In this document: positions 25,362 through 34,329 of the stretch, in pieces
Layout of the letters: each line of letters begins with the position of its first letter
Numbering within the stretch: the first letter of the stretch is position 1
DNA from: an uncultured Myxococcales bacterium
Lineage (GTDB): Bacteria; Myxococcota_A; Bradymonadia; UBA7976; VGTA01
Assembly (NCBI GenBank): GCA_937146725.1
Contig: CAKZRU010000104.1
Span: 1-64,000, forward strand
Reading direction: 5' to 3'
DNA length: 64,000 nucleotides
Translations under genes and position numbers: made by a program
The notes under the pieces: model-generated
What the model was told of the DNA's origin: nothing
The model's database searches: none
What the model saw: only the letters and a program-made list of their open reading frames with translations

Positions 25362-26579
25362 ATGGCCTTAATTGACGTGAAAGCCCCTTCTGTTGGTGAA
25401 TCAATCACTGAAGTTGTGATTGGAGAATGGCTCAAGCAACCTGGCGAGTGGGTTGAAGAAGATGAGTCAATTGTTGTTGTAGAAAGCGACAAGGTAAATA
25501 TGGAAGTACCTGCGCCCAAAGCAGGTGTTCTTAGTAAAGCCTTATCTGAAGAGGGAGATACCGTTGCGGTTGGAGCAGTGATTGCTCAAATTGATCCCGA
25601 TGCTCAGGCACCAGCGAGTACAAACACCGAAAATACTGGTGAAACGGTAGCAAACTCAACAGCTTCAACTTCGACAAACTCTAGTCAACAAGCACATGTG
25701 ATGCCTGCTGCAGCTCGAGTTCTTGCGCAAAAGGGCATGTCGGCCGAAGGTATTCAAGGGAGTGGTCCTGGTGGTCGCATCCTCAAAGAAGACGCCATGA
25801 AGCATCAAGGTAGTAGTTCGTCTAAGGCATCAGCATCTAAAGTAGCACCGGTGGTTGCGCCTAAGGCGGTTGCGGGCTCAAGAGAAGTTGAAAGCGTAAA
25901 GATGAGTCCTTTACGTCGCACGATTGCCAAGCGCCTACTTGAAGCCCAACAAAATGCTGCGATTTTGAGTACATTCAATGAAGTTGATATGTCTGGCATC
26001 ATGGAGATTCGTAAGCGTTACAAAGAGGCCTTTATTAATAGACATGGAGTAAAGCTTGGCTTTATGTCTTTCTTTGTAAAAGCAGTCTGCGAAGCACTGA
26101 AGCAATTCCCTGCAGTAAATGCACAACTCGAAGGCAATCATGTCATGTATCATCACTATTGTGATATCGGTGTGGCTGTCGGCGGTGGTAAGGGTCTAGT
26201 TGTGCCTGTGATCCGTAATGCAGAGGCCTTAGGTTTTGCAGAGGTTGAAAGCACAATTACCGACTTTGGTAGACGCGCAAAAGATAACAAAATCAAGCTT
26301 GAGGAACTCCAAGGAGGTACCTTTACCATTACTAATGGTGGCGTATACGGTTCATTGTTATCTACACCCATTATTAACCCGCCTCAAAGTGGTATTTTAG
26401 GCATGCACGGTATTCAAGAGCGTCCGGTTGCTCGTGATGGCCAAGTTGTGATTCGTCCTATGATGTATATTGCTCTTAGTTACGATCATCGTATTGTAGA
26501 TGGTCGTGAAGCGGTTGGTTTCCTTAAGCTTGTTAAAGAGCTTTGTGAAGATCCTCAAAGAATCTTGCTTGAGATTTAA
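25362..26579 (+). CDS. sucB: Dihydrolipoamide succinyltransferase (E2)
   Basis: E2 core of the 2-oxoglutarate dehydrogenase complex, 405 residues. An N-terminal lipoyl domain has the lipoylated lysine K44 in ESDKVNM. A Ser/Thr/Ala-rich linker follows, then a peripheral-subunit-binding domain (about 112-147, ending in [14 protein letters not shown]), a second linker, and the catalytic domain with SYDHRIVDG near the end (H376, D380). AGGAG upstream marks the start. It follows sucA by 66 bases. Confidence 0.97.
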   Translation: MALIDVKAPSVGESITEVVIGEWLKQPGEWVEEDESIVVVESDKVNMEVPAPKAGVLSKALSEEGDTVAVGAVIAQIDPDAQAPASTNTENTGETVANSTASTSTNSSQQAHVMPAAARVLAQKGMSAEGIQGSGPGGRILKEDAMKHQGSSSSKASASKVAPVVAPKAVAGSREVESVKMSPLRRTIAKRLLEAQQNAAILSTFNEVDMSGIMEIRKRYKEAFINRHGVKLGFMSFFVKAVCEALKQFPAVNAQLEGNHVMYHHYCDIGVAVGGGKGLVVPVIRNAEALGFAEVESTITDFGRRAKDNKIKLEELQGGTFTITNGGVYGSLLSTPIINPPQSGILGMHGIQERPVARDGQVVIRPMMYIALSYDHRIVDGREAVGFLKLVKELCEDPQRILLEI

Positions 26580-26626
26580 TGAAGTCGATAGCTAAAGCAA
26601 ATATTGAGTAAAACTAAGGAAAAACC

Positions 26627-28021
26627 ATGAGTGAATCACATTTTGACCTAATTGTAGTTGGTGCAGGCCCTGGTGGGTATGTTGCTTCTGTTAGAGCGGC
26701 TCAGCTGGGACTTAAAGTTGCTTGCATCGAAAAAGAGGCAGCATTGGGTGGTACTTGCTTACGAGTAGGCTGTATCCCTAGCAAGGCCTTGCTTGAGTCG
26801 AGTGAAAGATATGAAGAAGTAAAAAATCATTATCAAGTTCATGGCATTGATGTTCTTGGTGTGGAGCTTAATCTCGATAAGATGATGGCCCGTAAAAATA
26901 AGATCGTAAAGACCTTAACTACAGGCATTGCTTATCTTTTTAAGAAAAATAAGGTCAAACGTTATGAGGGGCTTGGAACCTTACTTGGTGATGGCAAAGT
27001 AAGTGTCACCAAAGAAGGCGCCGAAGCTCAAATGATTAGTGCTGATAAGATCTTAATTGCCTCAGGGAGCTATGCTGCTAACCTTCCAAATATTGAATGG
27101 GACGGCAGTCGGATTGGTGGAAGTACAAGTGCGCTTTCTTATCCCGAGGTTCCTAAACATTTAGTCGTGATTGGCGCAGGCGTGATTGGCCTAGAATTAG
27201 GCTCTGTTTGGGCTCGACTTGGTGCCAAGGTGACGGTTCTTGAGTACATGGATATGGCCATGCCGGGCATGGACAAGGAGCTAAGCAAGGAAGCGGTCAA
27301 AATCTTTAAGCAACAGGGTATGGAGTTCCAGTTTGGCGTCAAAGTCACCGGTGCTCGTGTTGAGGGCGATCAATGTATCGTTCAACGTGAAGGCGGAGAA
27401 GATGTCATTTGTGATCGGGTGCTTGTTTCTGTGGGTCGTCGTCCAAACACAGAGGGTCTTGGTCTTGAAAATCTTGGCATTGAAACCGACCGACGTGGCT
27501 GTATTCCTGTCAATGATCATTTCCAAACTTCAGTATCGGGTGTGTATGCGATTGGTGATGTGATTGCAGGCCCTATGCTTGCGCACAAAGCTGAAGAAGA
27601 AGGGGTCGCTTGTGTAGAAGCTATGGTCACCGGATATGGCCATGTTAACTATGACGCGATTCCAAGTGTGGTATATACCCATCCTGAAATTGCGAGTGTA
27701 GGTAAGAGTGAGGAAGAACTCAAAGCCGCTGGGACTCCATTCAAAAAAGGAAGTTTCCCTTTTAAAGCCAATGGCCGTGCGATGGCTTTGGAAGCCAAAG
27801 AAGGTTTTGTGAAGATTCTTGCTCATGCTGAAACCGATCGAGTCTTGGGCGCCCATATTATTGGGGCTAGAGCCGGTGACCTTATTGCTGAAGTTGGTGT
27901 TTCTATCGAGTTTGGAGCGAGCTCAGAGGATATTGCACGCAGTAGCCATGCACACCCCACCTTAGCTGAGATTGTTAAAGAAGCAGCCTTAGCTGTTGAT
28001 GGTCGTGCGATCAATATGTAA
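26627..28021 (+). CDS. lpd: Dihydrolipoamide dehydrogenase (E3)
   Basis: FAD-dependent disulfide oxidoreductase, 464 residues, which reoxidises the lipoyl group of E2 with NAD. FAD motif GAGPGG at 12-17, redox pair CLRVGC (C44, C49), NAD-binding GAGVIGLELG, second FAD motif VYAIGDV, and the C-terminal HPTLAE (H443, E448) that forms the active site across the dimer. All key residues are present. It closes the sucA-sucB-lpd operon and probably also serves other 2-oxoacid or glycine-cleavage complexes, since no other E3 is visible here. Confidence 0.97.
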   Translation: MSESHFDLIVVGAGPGGYVASVRAAQLGLKVACIEKEAALGGTCLRVGCIPSKALLESSERYEEVKNHYQVHGIDVLGVELNLDKMMARKNKIVKTLTTGIAYLFKKNKVKRYEGLGTLLGDGKVSVTKEGAEAQMISADKILIASGSYAANLPNIEWDGSRIGGSTSALSYPEVPKHLVVIGAGVIGLELGSVWARLGAKVTVLEYMDMAMPGMDKELSKEAVKIFKQQGMEFQFGVKVTGARVEGDQCIVQREGGEDVICDRVLVSVGRRPNTEGLGLENLGIETDRRGCIPVNDHFQTSVSGVYAIGDVIAGPMLAHKAEEEGVACVEAMVTGYGHVNYDAIPSVVYTHPEIASVGKSEEELKAAGTPFKKGSFPFKANGRAMALEAKEGFVKILAHAETDRVLGAHIIGARAGDLIAEVGVSIEFGASSEDIARSSHAHPTLAEIVKEAALAVDGRAINM

Positions 28022-28118
28022 GAGCAAAAAATAGGGTAACAAAAGATCGTTTAAGTGCTTTTGGCCTGTTTGAACCGCTCTTTTTAGCTGAGTAAGACAC
28101 ATGAAAAGGTGATCAAGC

Positions 28119-29693
28119 GTGAATTCGTGTAAGTTGTTAGTTCACACTCTTCCACTGTGTGTATTTACTTTGCTTTTGAGTTTTAAGTATTGTGCTTTGC
28201 TTGTTTATGCGAGTCCGGTAACTTTGCGCTTGAATGATAGCTTCATTACTGATGCACGTAATGATAATAAAAACGGGGTTAAGGATGATGATGATTATCA
28301 ACTTCTGATCAATCGCTTGAGTATCAATGGGCAGTATGAGGGCTTTTTGTTAAATACCCGCTTAGACAGTATGTATTTTCAAAATCAGCCGACGAGTGAT
28401 TTTAAAACAACTCCCATTCAAGTTGAGCGCTTGAGCTTAAGTAAAAGCTTTTATTTTTCTGGTGGTCGAAGCTTTGCGATTCATGTCGGTGATTTATATC
28501 AGCAACTTGGTAAGGGTCAGCTTCTTGCTTTGCGCAAGGTTGATGAACTTGGGGTTGATATTTCTTTACGAGGCGCAAAGTTGAGCGGCAAGATAGGCGC
28601 CTTTAAAAATCAAGTTTTTGCCGGACAAAGTAATGTAGTCAACTTGGATATGGTGTCCATGCACTATGTCGAAAATAAAGCGGACAATATCATTGGTGGA
28701 GAAAGCACCTATCGGCTACCCATTGGGGGAGAATTAGGGCTCATGTATGTATATCTTGAGCCCGAGGAACAGCTTTTAGATGACTTAGAGCTTAACGATG
28801 CCACTAGTTCGGGTGGACTTTTCTTAAATCTGCCATCACTGAGTGACTTTCTTTCTTTATATGGTGAGTTTGATACTCAGCAAAGACGACTTATAGAGGA
28901 TGTACAAGAGGGGTATGCAGGCTATCTAACTTTGGATTGGCACTTTGCAGATACAAGCGTACTGACCGAAGGCTTATGGGTGGATAATTTTGAACAAAGA
29001 GGAAGCAATAATACGGCTTTATTAAGTCGCTTTAACTACAATCAAGGACCAACCTTAGAGAGAATCGACCAAGAAGTCGCTGAAACCTATGATGTTAGAG
29101 GTGGGCGTGTTCGATTGCAGCATGACCTACTTCAAGGAGACTTATCGCTTCATTTGAATGGCTTATATCGTAATACAAAACCCAATGATCCAATGGAGTT
29201 AAGCCAATATCATGGGTATGGTGGTTTGGAATGGTACTATGATTTGGGTCGCTCTCGATTAAGCGCAAGTGGTGGACATCGCTTTGATACTAAAGATGGT
29301 TATATCAATCGAGTATGGAGCCATGCAGAGGGTGATTTTGTACAAAGACTTTTTGGCACAGTGACCGCGCATCTCACCACCCAATTTCAGCGTATACAAA
29401 TTGAACAGCAACCTTTCTTTACCCGTGGTTCAACTGTTGTAGGCGTAGAAAAAGCCGGTTTGGGATCGGTGAGTATGGAATGGGGGGTGGATACTCAAAA
29501 TAGGTCAGCTGGAGTACGCCAGCAGTTTTTTGCGGGCATCTTTAATGTAGACCTAAGCCAATTCTTTTTAATTAAGGCGACAGTTGGTAGCCAAAGAGGT
29601 GGGATTAAATGTGTGGGGGGCGTGTGTCGAGACTTTCCTGAATTCTCAGGCTATCGTCTGCAACTGATCGCTAAGCATAACCTTTCTTTTTGA
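28119..29693 (+). CDS. Putative outer-membrane beta-barrel protein
   Basis: A 524-residue product with a signal peptide (core PLCVFTLLLSFKYCALLVYA) and a mature part of alternating strands (NRLSINGQYEGFLLNTRLDSMYF, LQHDLLQGDLSLHLNGLYRN, RLQLIAKHNLSF). The final Phe fits a barrel-assembly signal. Asp/Asn-rich DARNDNKNGVKDDDD near the mature N-terminus may bind calcium. It resembles in style the DUF6029-type porin-like proteins, without a firm match. The start is GTG: AAAAGG lies 8 bases upstream, and the earlier in-frame ATG (28101) is followed at once by TGA. Confidence 0.62.
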   Translation: MNSCKLLVHTLPLCVFTLLLSFKYCALLVYASPVTLRLNDSFITDARNDNKNGVKDDDDYQLLINRLSINGQYEGFLLNTRLDSMYFQNQPTSDFKTTPIQVERLSLSKSFYFSGGRSFAIHVGDLYQQLGKGQLLALRKVDELGVDISLRGAKLSGKIGAFKNQVFAGQSNVVNLDMVSMHYVENKADNIIGGESTYRLPIGGELGLMYVYLEPEEQLLDDLELNDATSSGGLFLNLPSLSDFLSLYGEFDTQQRRLIEDVQEGYAGYLTLDWHFADTSVLTEGLWVDNFEQRGSNNTALLSRFNYNQGPTLERIDQEVAETYDVRGGRVRLQHDLLQGDLSLHLNGLYRNTKPNDPMELSQYHGYGGLEWYYDLGRSRLSASGGHRFDTKDGYINRVWSHAEGDFVQRLFGTVTAHLTTQFQRIQIEQQPFFTRGSTVVGVEKAGLGSVSMEWGVDTQNRSAGVRQQFFAGIFNVDLSQFFLIKATVGSQRGGIKCVGGVCRDFPEFSGYRLQLIAKHNLSF

Positions 29694-29725
29694 GTTAGTT
29701 TTTACTTAGTCTATAATCTTGATCG

Positions 29726-31078
29726 ATGAGTAGTCGCTTGAGTCATATTTCTAATGTAGCATTAAGGCGTATAAGAGTACTTTGTGTTTCGATTGAAGCA
29801 TCCGGAGATCGCTTGCTTGCTTTAGTAATACAAGCACTCAAAAAAGCACATCAAGGCGAAATAGAGTTGATGGGGGTAGGTGGTCCCTTGTCACAAGCTG
29901 AAGGACTAGACTCGCTCATTGATCCCAAGAAACTTGCGGCTCATGGCTTGATTGAAGCCTTACATGTACTACCGCAAACCATTAGGGCCTATATGTCTTT
30001 GCGTCAAATGGCACGCAACATTGATCTCTGCCTTTTTGTCGATGCACCTGAGATCAATATGAGATTACTCGCATATATTAAAACTCATAAAAGTATAGAT
30101 ATTCGCCAAACCAAGGTCTTATATATAGCCCCCCCACAAGTGTGGGCTTGGCGTTCTTATCGCGCTAAAAACTTGGCATTAGCCGACCAATTATTCTGCC
30201 TATTTAATTTTGAGGCCAAGTGGTTTCAGCAACATCACATTAATGCCCATTTGATCGGACATCCTTTAGCTTTAACTCAGGTCTCAGTCTCAAGTTTAGA
30301 TCATAATAAGAGTTTAGAGAGCGAAGAAGATCAGAAAAGGAAGCAAAAGCCTCTAGTGATTGCTTTATTTCCTGGTAGTCGACAGTCGAGTGTCAAACTC
30401 TGCCTTGAATTAGCCATATTGAGTCTTGCCAAGTTTGCCTTAGCCCTAAAACAAGCGCTCATCATTCAAGTTGCAGTGACACCATGGGTAAAAGAAAGGC
30501 TGTATTCCAAATTAATTGCCAAAGCACAAAGACGTCTCATTAAAGAAGGCTGGGTAAGAAGCACACAGCAAGTTGTCACATTAGAACAAACTCTAGAAAC
30601 AGAAGTTTTAGAACATAGATCAAATCCGGAGTCTTGCATCACTCTCAAGCCGATTAAACAGTCTGTATATCACTCTCAACTAAGTTCATTTCAAGCTCAC
30701 CCAGCGCTTAACAATGCAATATTTTCAGTATGCTATGCGGGGACAGCGACTTTAGAATCTGCTCTGTCGGGTGTCATTCCTTTAAGTCTAGCTCCTTTAT
30801 CTAAGGTCAGCGCTTGGCTAGCCAAACGTTTAATTAGGGTTGAGCACTGCACTTTACCCAATTTATGTCTCAATGAGCGAGCCTTTCCCGAATTACATCT
30901 AGAGCAGTGTACTCCAGAATCTATACTTATCACCTTGGTTCAAATGTATGAAAACCTTGATACCTATCAGGCTCAGTTTGAGCGCTTACGTATTGTTCTA
31001 AAGCCATGGGCCGAGAAAGAACTTATGAATAGTCTTAAATATCATTTAAACAGTACGACAAACTTAACAATTACTTAA
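29726..31078 (+). CDS. lpxB: Lipid-A-disaccharide synthase
   Basis: GT19 enzyme joining UDP-2,3-diacylglucosamine and lipid X in lipid A synthesis at the inner membrane. Family blocks are present: SIEASGD near the N-terminus, MGVGGP, FVDAPEINMRL (usually DAPDFN), YIAPPQVWAWRSYRAK (usually ISPQVWAWR), ALFPGSR and, towards the end, YAGTATLESAL (usually SGTATLE). It is 450 residues against about 380 in most bacteria; the surplus sits in charged insertions around 190-210 and 285-325. No other lpx gene is adjacent. Confidence 0.85.
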   Translation: MSSRLSHISNVALRRIRVLCVSIEASGDRLLALVIQALKKAHQGEIELMGVGGPLSQAEGLDSLIDPKKLAAHGLIEALHVLPQTIRAYMSLRQMARNIDLCLFVDAPEINMRLLAYIKTHKSIDIRQTKVLYIAPPQVWAWRSYRAKNLALADQLFCLFNFEAKWFQQHHINAHLIGHPLALTQVSVSSLDHNKSLESEEDQKRKQKPLVIALFPGSRQSSVKLCLELAILSLAKFALALKQALIIQVAVTPWVKERLYSKLIAKAQRRLIKEGWVRSTQQVVTLEQTLETEVLEHRSNPESCITLKPIKQSVYHSQLSSFQAHPALNNAIFSVCYAGTATLESALSGVIPLSLAPLSKVSAWLAKRLIRVEHCTLPNLCLNERAFPELHLEQCTPESILITLVQMYENLDTYQAQFERLRIVLKPWAEKELMNSLKYHLNSTTNLTIT

Positions 31079-31125
31079 TTGCTTGCTATGTTCTGCCTAA
31101 ATCAGTGACTCGAACCCGATGAGTA

Positions 31126-32652
31126 ATGGATCCTAAGATGGCTCACAAATCTAAAAAAACAAAAAAGAATCGTTTTTCTAAACCCAAAGCAAGTCTAAAA
31201 GCGAAAAAAGCAGTGCTTAGCTCCAAGACTCCAGCTCGACAGGCTATGACTTCAGCACAGACCGTGAAAGAGTTCACCCCGTGGAGTACTTATGATCCAA
31301 ATGCCCCCTTACTCAGTATGGCCATGATGGTAAAAAACGAAGAGGAGTTTTTGGAAGAAGCTCTAAACAGTGTAAAAGGTTTTGTTGATGAATTAGTTGT
31401 TGTGGATACAGGCTCTACCGATAGAACTGTTGAAATTGCCAAGGCTCATGGGGCTAAAGTCTTTCATTATGCGTGGAAAGATGACTTTTCTGATGCACGC
31501 AATGAAACCATCCGATGCAGTACTGGCCAATGGGTTTTAATTCTTGATGCTGATGAGCGTTTAGTGATTGATCCAGCCCGAATAGATTCATTTAGACGTT
31601 CACTTAGAAAGTTTACGCACGAAGGGCCCTATGTGGGGGTATCTATCGATGTCGTCAATATCAAACTTGATGGCTCGGTGATGAATTCTTTACCAAGTCT
31701 ACGTTTTTTTCCTAGATGTGAAGAAATTCGCTATCAAAATCGAGTACATAATCAACTATTGTTGGCTGATCCTAGTCACGAAATGCTGTTAAAAATGTGT
31801 GACTTTGTGACAATCAATCACTTGGGGTATGACCCTGTTGTCTATGAGCAACGTAAAAAGAGTGATCGCTCCTTACCCTTGATTCAAAAGATGCTTGAAG
31901 ATGAACCAGATAATATGGTCTACAAGTTTTACGAGGGGCGTGAGTATGTGATTAAAAAGCAACCCAAACTTGCTGTTCAATCACTTGAGGCGGCTGTGCT
32001 TGGTATTTTAGAAGGTAAGCATGGGTATTTTGCTGAAACCCTAAAAACCTTACTCACGGCCTACGAGCAGTCTAATGCTAAACCGGATCGAATTATCCTA
32101 TTCACTCAAATGGGCATCGAAAAAGATCCGAATCAGCCCGATTTTTACTTATTTAAAGGCTGTGCTGAAAGAACGAGTGGCCTAGATGCAGAGGCGGTGG
32201 AGAGTTTAAGGGCCGCTTTGGATAAATGGAAAAACTTTAAACTTACCGAAGTAAGTCAATCCAATCCGATTATTGCTCAAAGAACTTGGTTGGCTCACTT
32301 AACCTTAGGTGAAGCCTTATGGGATCTGGAACGTTATCAAGAGGCATATCTCGCTTACCTAGATGTCTTAAATGAACTTCCCGGGCATCATGAAAAGTGG
32401 TCTAAAACACTTAATAATACCATTGCTTTGGCGATTGAGTACAATGATGAGACTCAGCTTAAGGAACTGTATACCAAGCTATTTAGACGGGGTGATACTT
32501 CATTTGAAATGTTTTATTTTAGACTTGAACAGCTAATCGCACACCAAAAGCAAACGGATGCACAGGCCTTATTACAATGGGCACTTAAAATAAATAGTCG
32601 TGTTAAGAAAGATCCTAAAATACAAGAACTTATAACCACTTTAGGGCTTTGA
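31126..32652 (+). CDS. Family-2 glycosyltransferase with TPR-like C-terminus
   Basis: A 508-residue cytoplasmic protein. After a Lys-rich N-terminal tail (residues 1-40) comes a GT2 domain: LSMAMMVKNEEEFL, VDTGSTDRT and DADERL, the nucleotide-sugar and metal motifs. The layout matches the SunS/beta4-glucosyltransferase-like group, in which the catalytic domain is followed by helical TPR-type repeats; here Leu/Ala/Tyr-rich helices fill residues 240-508. Acceptor could be protein, lipid or glycan. It follows lpxB by 47 bases in the same direction, which suggests, but does not prove, a role in surface glycan synthesis. Confidence 0.82.
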   Translation: MDPKMAHKSKKTKKNRFSKPKASLKAKKAVLSSKTPARQAMTSAQTVKEFTPWSTYDPNAPLLSMAMMVKNEEEFLEEALNSVKGFVDELVVVDTGSTDRTVEIAKAHGAKVFHYAWKDDFSDARNETIRCSTGQWVLILDADERLVIDPARIDSFRRSLRKFTHEGPYVGVSIDVVNIKLDGSVMNSLPSLRFFPRCEEIRYQNRVHNQLLLADPSHEMLLKMCDFVTINHLGYDPVVYEQRKKSDRSLPLIQKMLEDEPDNMVYKFYEGREYVIKKQPKLAVQSLEAAVLGILEGKHGYFAETLKTLLTAYEQSNAKPDRIILFTQMGIEKDPNQPDFYLFKGCAERTSGLDAEAVESLRAALDKWKNFKLTEVSQSNPIIAQRTWLAHLTLGEALWDLERYQEAYLAYLDVLNELPGHHEKWSKTLNNTIALAIEYNDETQLKELYTKLFRRGDTSFEMFYFRLEQLIAHQKQTDAQALLQWALKINSRVKKDPKIQELITTLGL

Positions 32653-32665
32653 GATCATAGTGGGA

Positions 32666-32684
32666 TACGATCAAAATGGTCGTA
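32666..32684. terminator. Hairpin between convergent genes, weak terminator candidate
   Basis: TACGATC and GGTCGTA form a 7-bp stem (one G-U pair on the plus strand) around the loop AAAAT, 13 bases after the glycosyltransferase stop and 16 bases from the stop of the convergent DUF1244 gene. No clear T-run follows on either strand. Confidence 0.25.
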
Positions 32685-32700
32685 ATGATTTAGTACAAGC

Positions 32701-33048
32701 CTACTTTTGATGCTTTGACTTCCATTCGGCATAAGGCATGCCATAAATATGTTCACGGGCAACTAAATCTTCAACATTGATGCCACGTTGTTCAGCCTCT
32801 TTTCGGTACCATTTTGACAAGCAATTACGGCAGAAACCAGCCAAAGTCATCAGGTCAATATTTTGAACATCTGTTCGTTCTTGCAAGTGTGAGACTAAGC
32901 GACGAAAAGCAGCAGCTTCTAGTTCGGTCTGAACTGTTTGAGGCAAGGCTTTTAAATCTTCAAGAGTTTGAACAGAGCTCACCTCAGTGAGTGACTTTTG
33001 AGCTGGGGTTGTGACTTGAGTTTCGGGCTGGTTTAATGACTGAGTCAT
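32701..33048 (-). CDS. DUF1244 domain protein
   Basis: A 115-residue protein whose last 80 residues match the DUF1244 family (FRRLVSHLQERTDVQNIDLM, LAGFCRNCLSKWYRKEA, YGMPYAEWKSKHQ), including the conserved FCRNCL and the terminal Trp motif. Function is unknown; family members are small helical proteins. AGGAG six bases upstream fixes the ATG at 33048, which lies inside the end of the upstream gene (65-base overlap in another frame). This suggests translational coupling with the TPR lipoprotein. Confidence 0.87.
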   Translation of the reverse strand: MTQSLNQPETQVTTPAQKSLTEVSSVQTLEDLKALPQTVQTELEAAAFRRLVSHLQERTDVQNIDLMTLAGFCRNCLSKWYRKEAEQRGINVEDLVAREHIYGMPYAEWKSKHQK

Positions 33049-34282
33049 CTTGGTCTCCTAGGTCTTCAGGGGTGGGGGGAAGAGGCACTGTAACAGGGGC
33101 ACGATGAAAAGGAATTGCTTGTTTTTGTTGATAAGCCTTAAGAGGATCCATAGAGAGGCGTTTTTGTAACTCTGCTTCTAAGTTTCTAAGGCGTTTTAAG
33201 CTATTTTGAGTTGATTTAACCCAGGTATTATCTGCCCCCTGAGTTGCACTGATTGTAATGGTTCTTTCATAGATAGCGATTGATTCACTAATTAAAGGGG
33301 CTAATTTTTTATCGAGCTCAAAAAAGTAATAGGCTAAGGTTTCATCATCAAAATCACTAGGGTATTCAGCATGAAGTAAATCCTCGTATATATCTTCATG
33401 TAACACACCTAATTGATGACCGGCTGCAATCGCCCAATAGGTATGATTTACTTTAATCGCTTCCACATAAGCATATAAGGATTTCCTAAAAAAACGAGTT
33501 TTATCGGCAATGCTTCTTTTGATTTCATATAAAGGCATTTTTAGTTGTATTTCTCCCATATGCCTTCGGTAAACTTCACCTCGTTGAAAATGAACTTCAG
33601 CAAGAGCTTCATTTCCTTTGTATTGTGAACCAATTGCACCATTGATATGGCTCATTGCTGCACTTAAATCACGGTCAGCTTCGGCATATTTTTTTTGACT
33701 CAAACGTGCCATTGCTCGCCTTAGGTGACATTCAGATCGATCAAAGCCCTTAAGTGGATATTGTAATAAAAGCTGGGTATATAGGGCTTCCGCTTCGATG
33801 ACTTGGTTGGAAAAGATAAGATTGTACCCTAAACGGACAGCACCATCTAAACGATCACTGTCTTGTTCAGATAAATCTCGAAAGGCTTTAAATTGTTTAG
33901 CAGCTTCAAAATGCTTTCTTTGAAACTCAAGACATAGACCTAAGTTATAGTAGGCCGAGTGGGTATATACTTCATTTGAGAAATACTTGAGATAAGTGCT
34001 TAGACGTTGCTCACAGAGTTTAAAGCGTTGACCTTGAAAGGCACCGACACCTTCTTCAAATAATTCCTCGGCACTCAGTAAGGGACCATCGGGTCTAATG
34101 ACTAAGCCACTCATTTCGATTTCTTTAGGAGGGGCTATATTTTGAGGACGGGCTGAACAACCAATGATTAAGAGGGTAAACACACAAAAGCTGACTTTTA
34201 GTAGAAAAGAGAGACTCAAATCAGTTCTTGATCGTTTTATTGAGTTTCGTTCGGTATTTACTGTTCTAGTTTGATACCACAT
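32984..34282 (-). CDS. TPR-containing lipoprotein
   Basis: A 432-residue predicted lipoprotein: hydrophobic FLLKVSFCVFTLLIIGC with a good lipobox (IIGC, Cys42). Residues 70-330 read as helical pairs of the TPR kind (EELFEEGVGAFQGQRF, YYNLGLCLEFQRKHFEAAKQF, HLRRAMARLSQKKYAEADRDL). A Pro-rich tail (about 385-432) follows, part of which is encoded by the DNA shared with the DUF1244 gene. The signal region starts late, so an internal start is possible. It lies 47 bases downstream of the coiled-coil/beta-helix gene and probably shares its transcript. A scaffold role is the natural guess. Confidence 0.68.
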   Translation of the reverse strand: MWYQTRTVNTERNSIKRSRTDLSLSFLLKVSFCVFTLLIIGCSARPQNIAPPKEIEMSGLVIRPDGPLLSAEELFEEGVGAFQGQRFKLCEQRLSTYLKYFSNEVYTHSAYYNLGLCLEFQRKHFEAAKQFKAFRDLSEQDSDRLDGAVRLGYNLIFSNQVIEAEALYTQLLLQYPLKGFDRSECHLRRAMARLSQKKYAEADRDLSAAMSHINGAIGSQYKGNEALAEVHFQRGEVYRRHMGEIQLKMPLYEIKRSIADKTRFFRKSLYAYVEAIKVNHTYWAIAAGHQLGVLHEDIYEDLLHAEYPSDFDDETLAYYFFELDKKLAPLISESIAIYERTITISATQGADNTWVKSTQNSLKRLRNLEAELQKRLSMDPLKAYQQKQAIPFHRAPVTVPLPPTPEDLGDQDDSVIKPARNSSHNPSSKVTH

Positions 34283-34329
34283 GATTACTCTCTTTGTGAT
34301 CCTTCTCTGATCCTATTTGGGCCATTTAA

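Noticed and set aside
28021..28083. AAGAGC and GCTCTT pair after lpd
   Set aside because: The arms are six bases and about 50 bases apart, not a stable hairpin.
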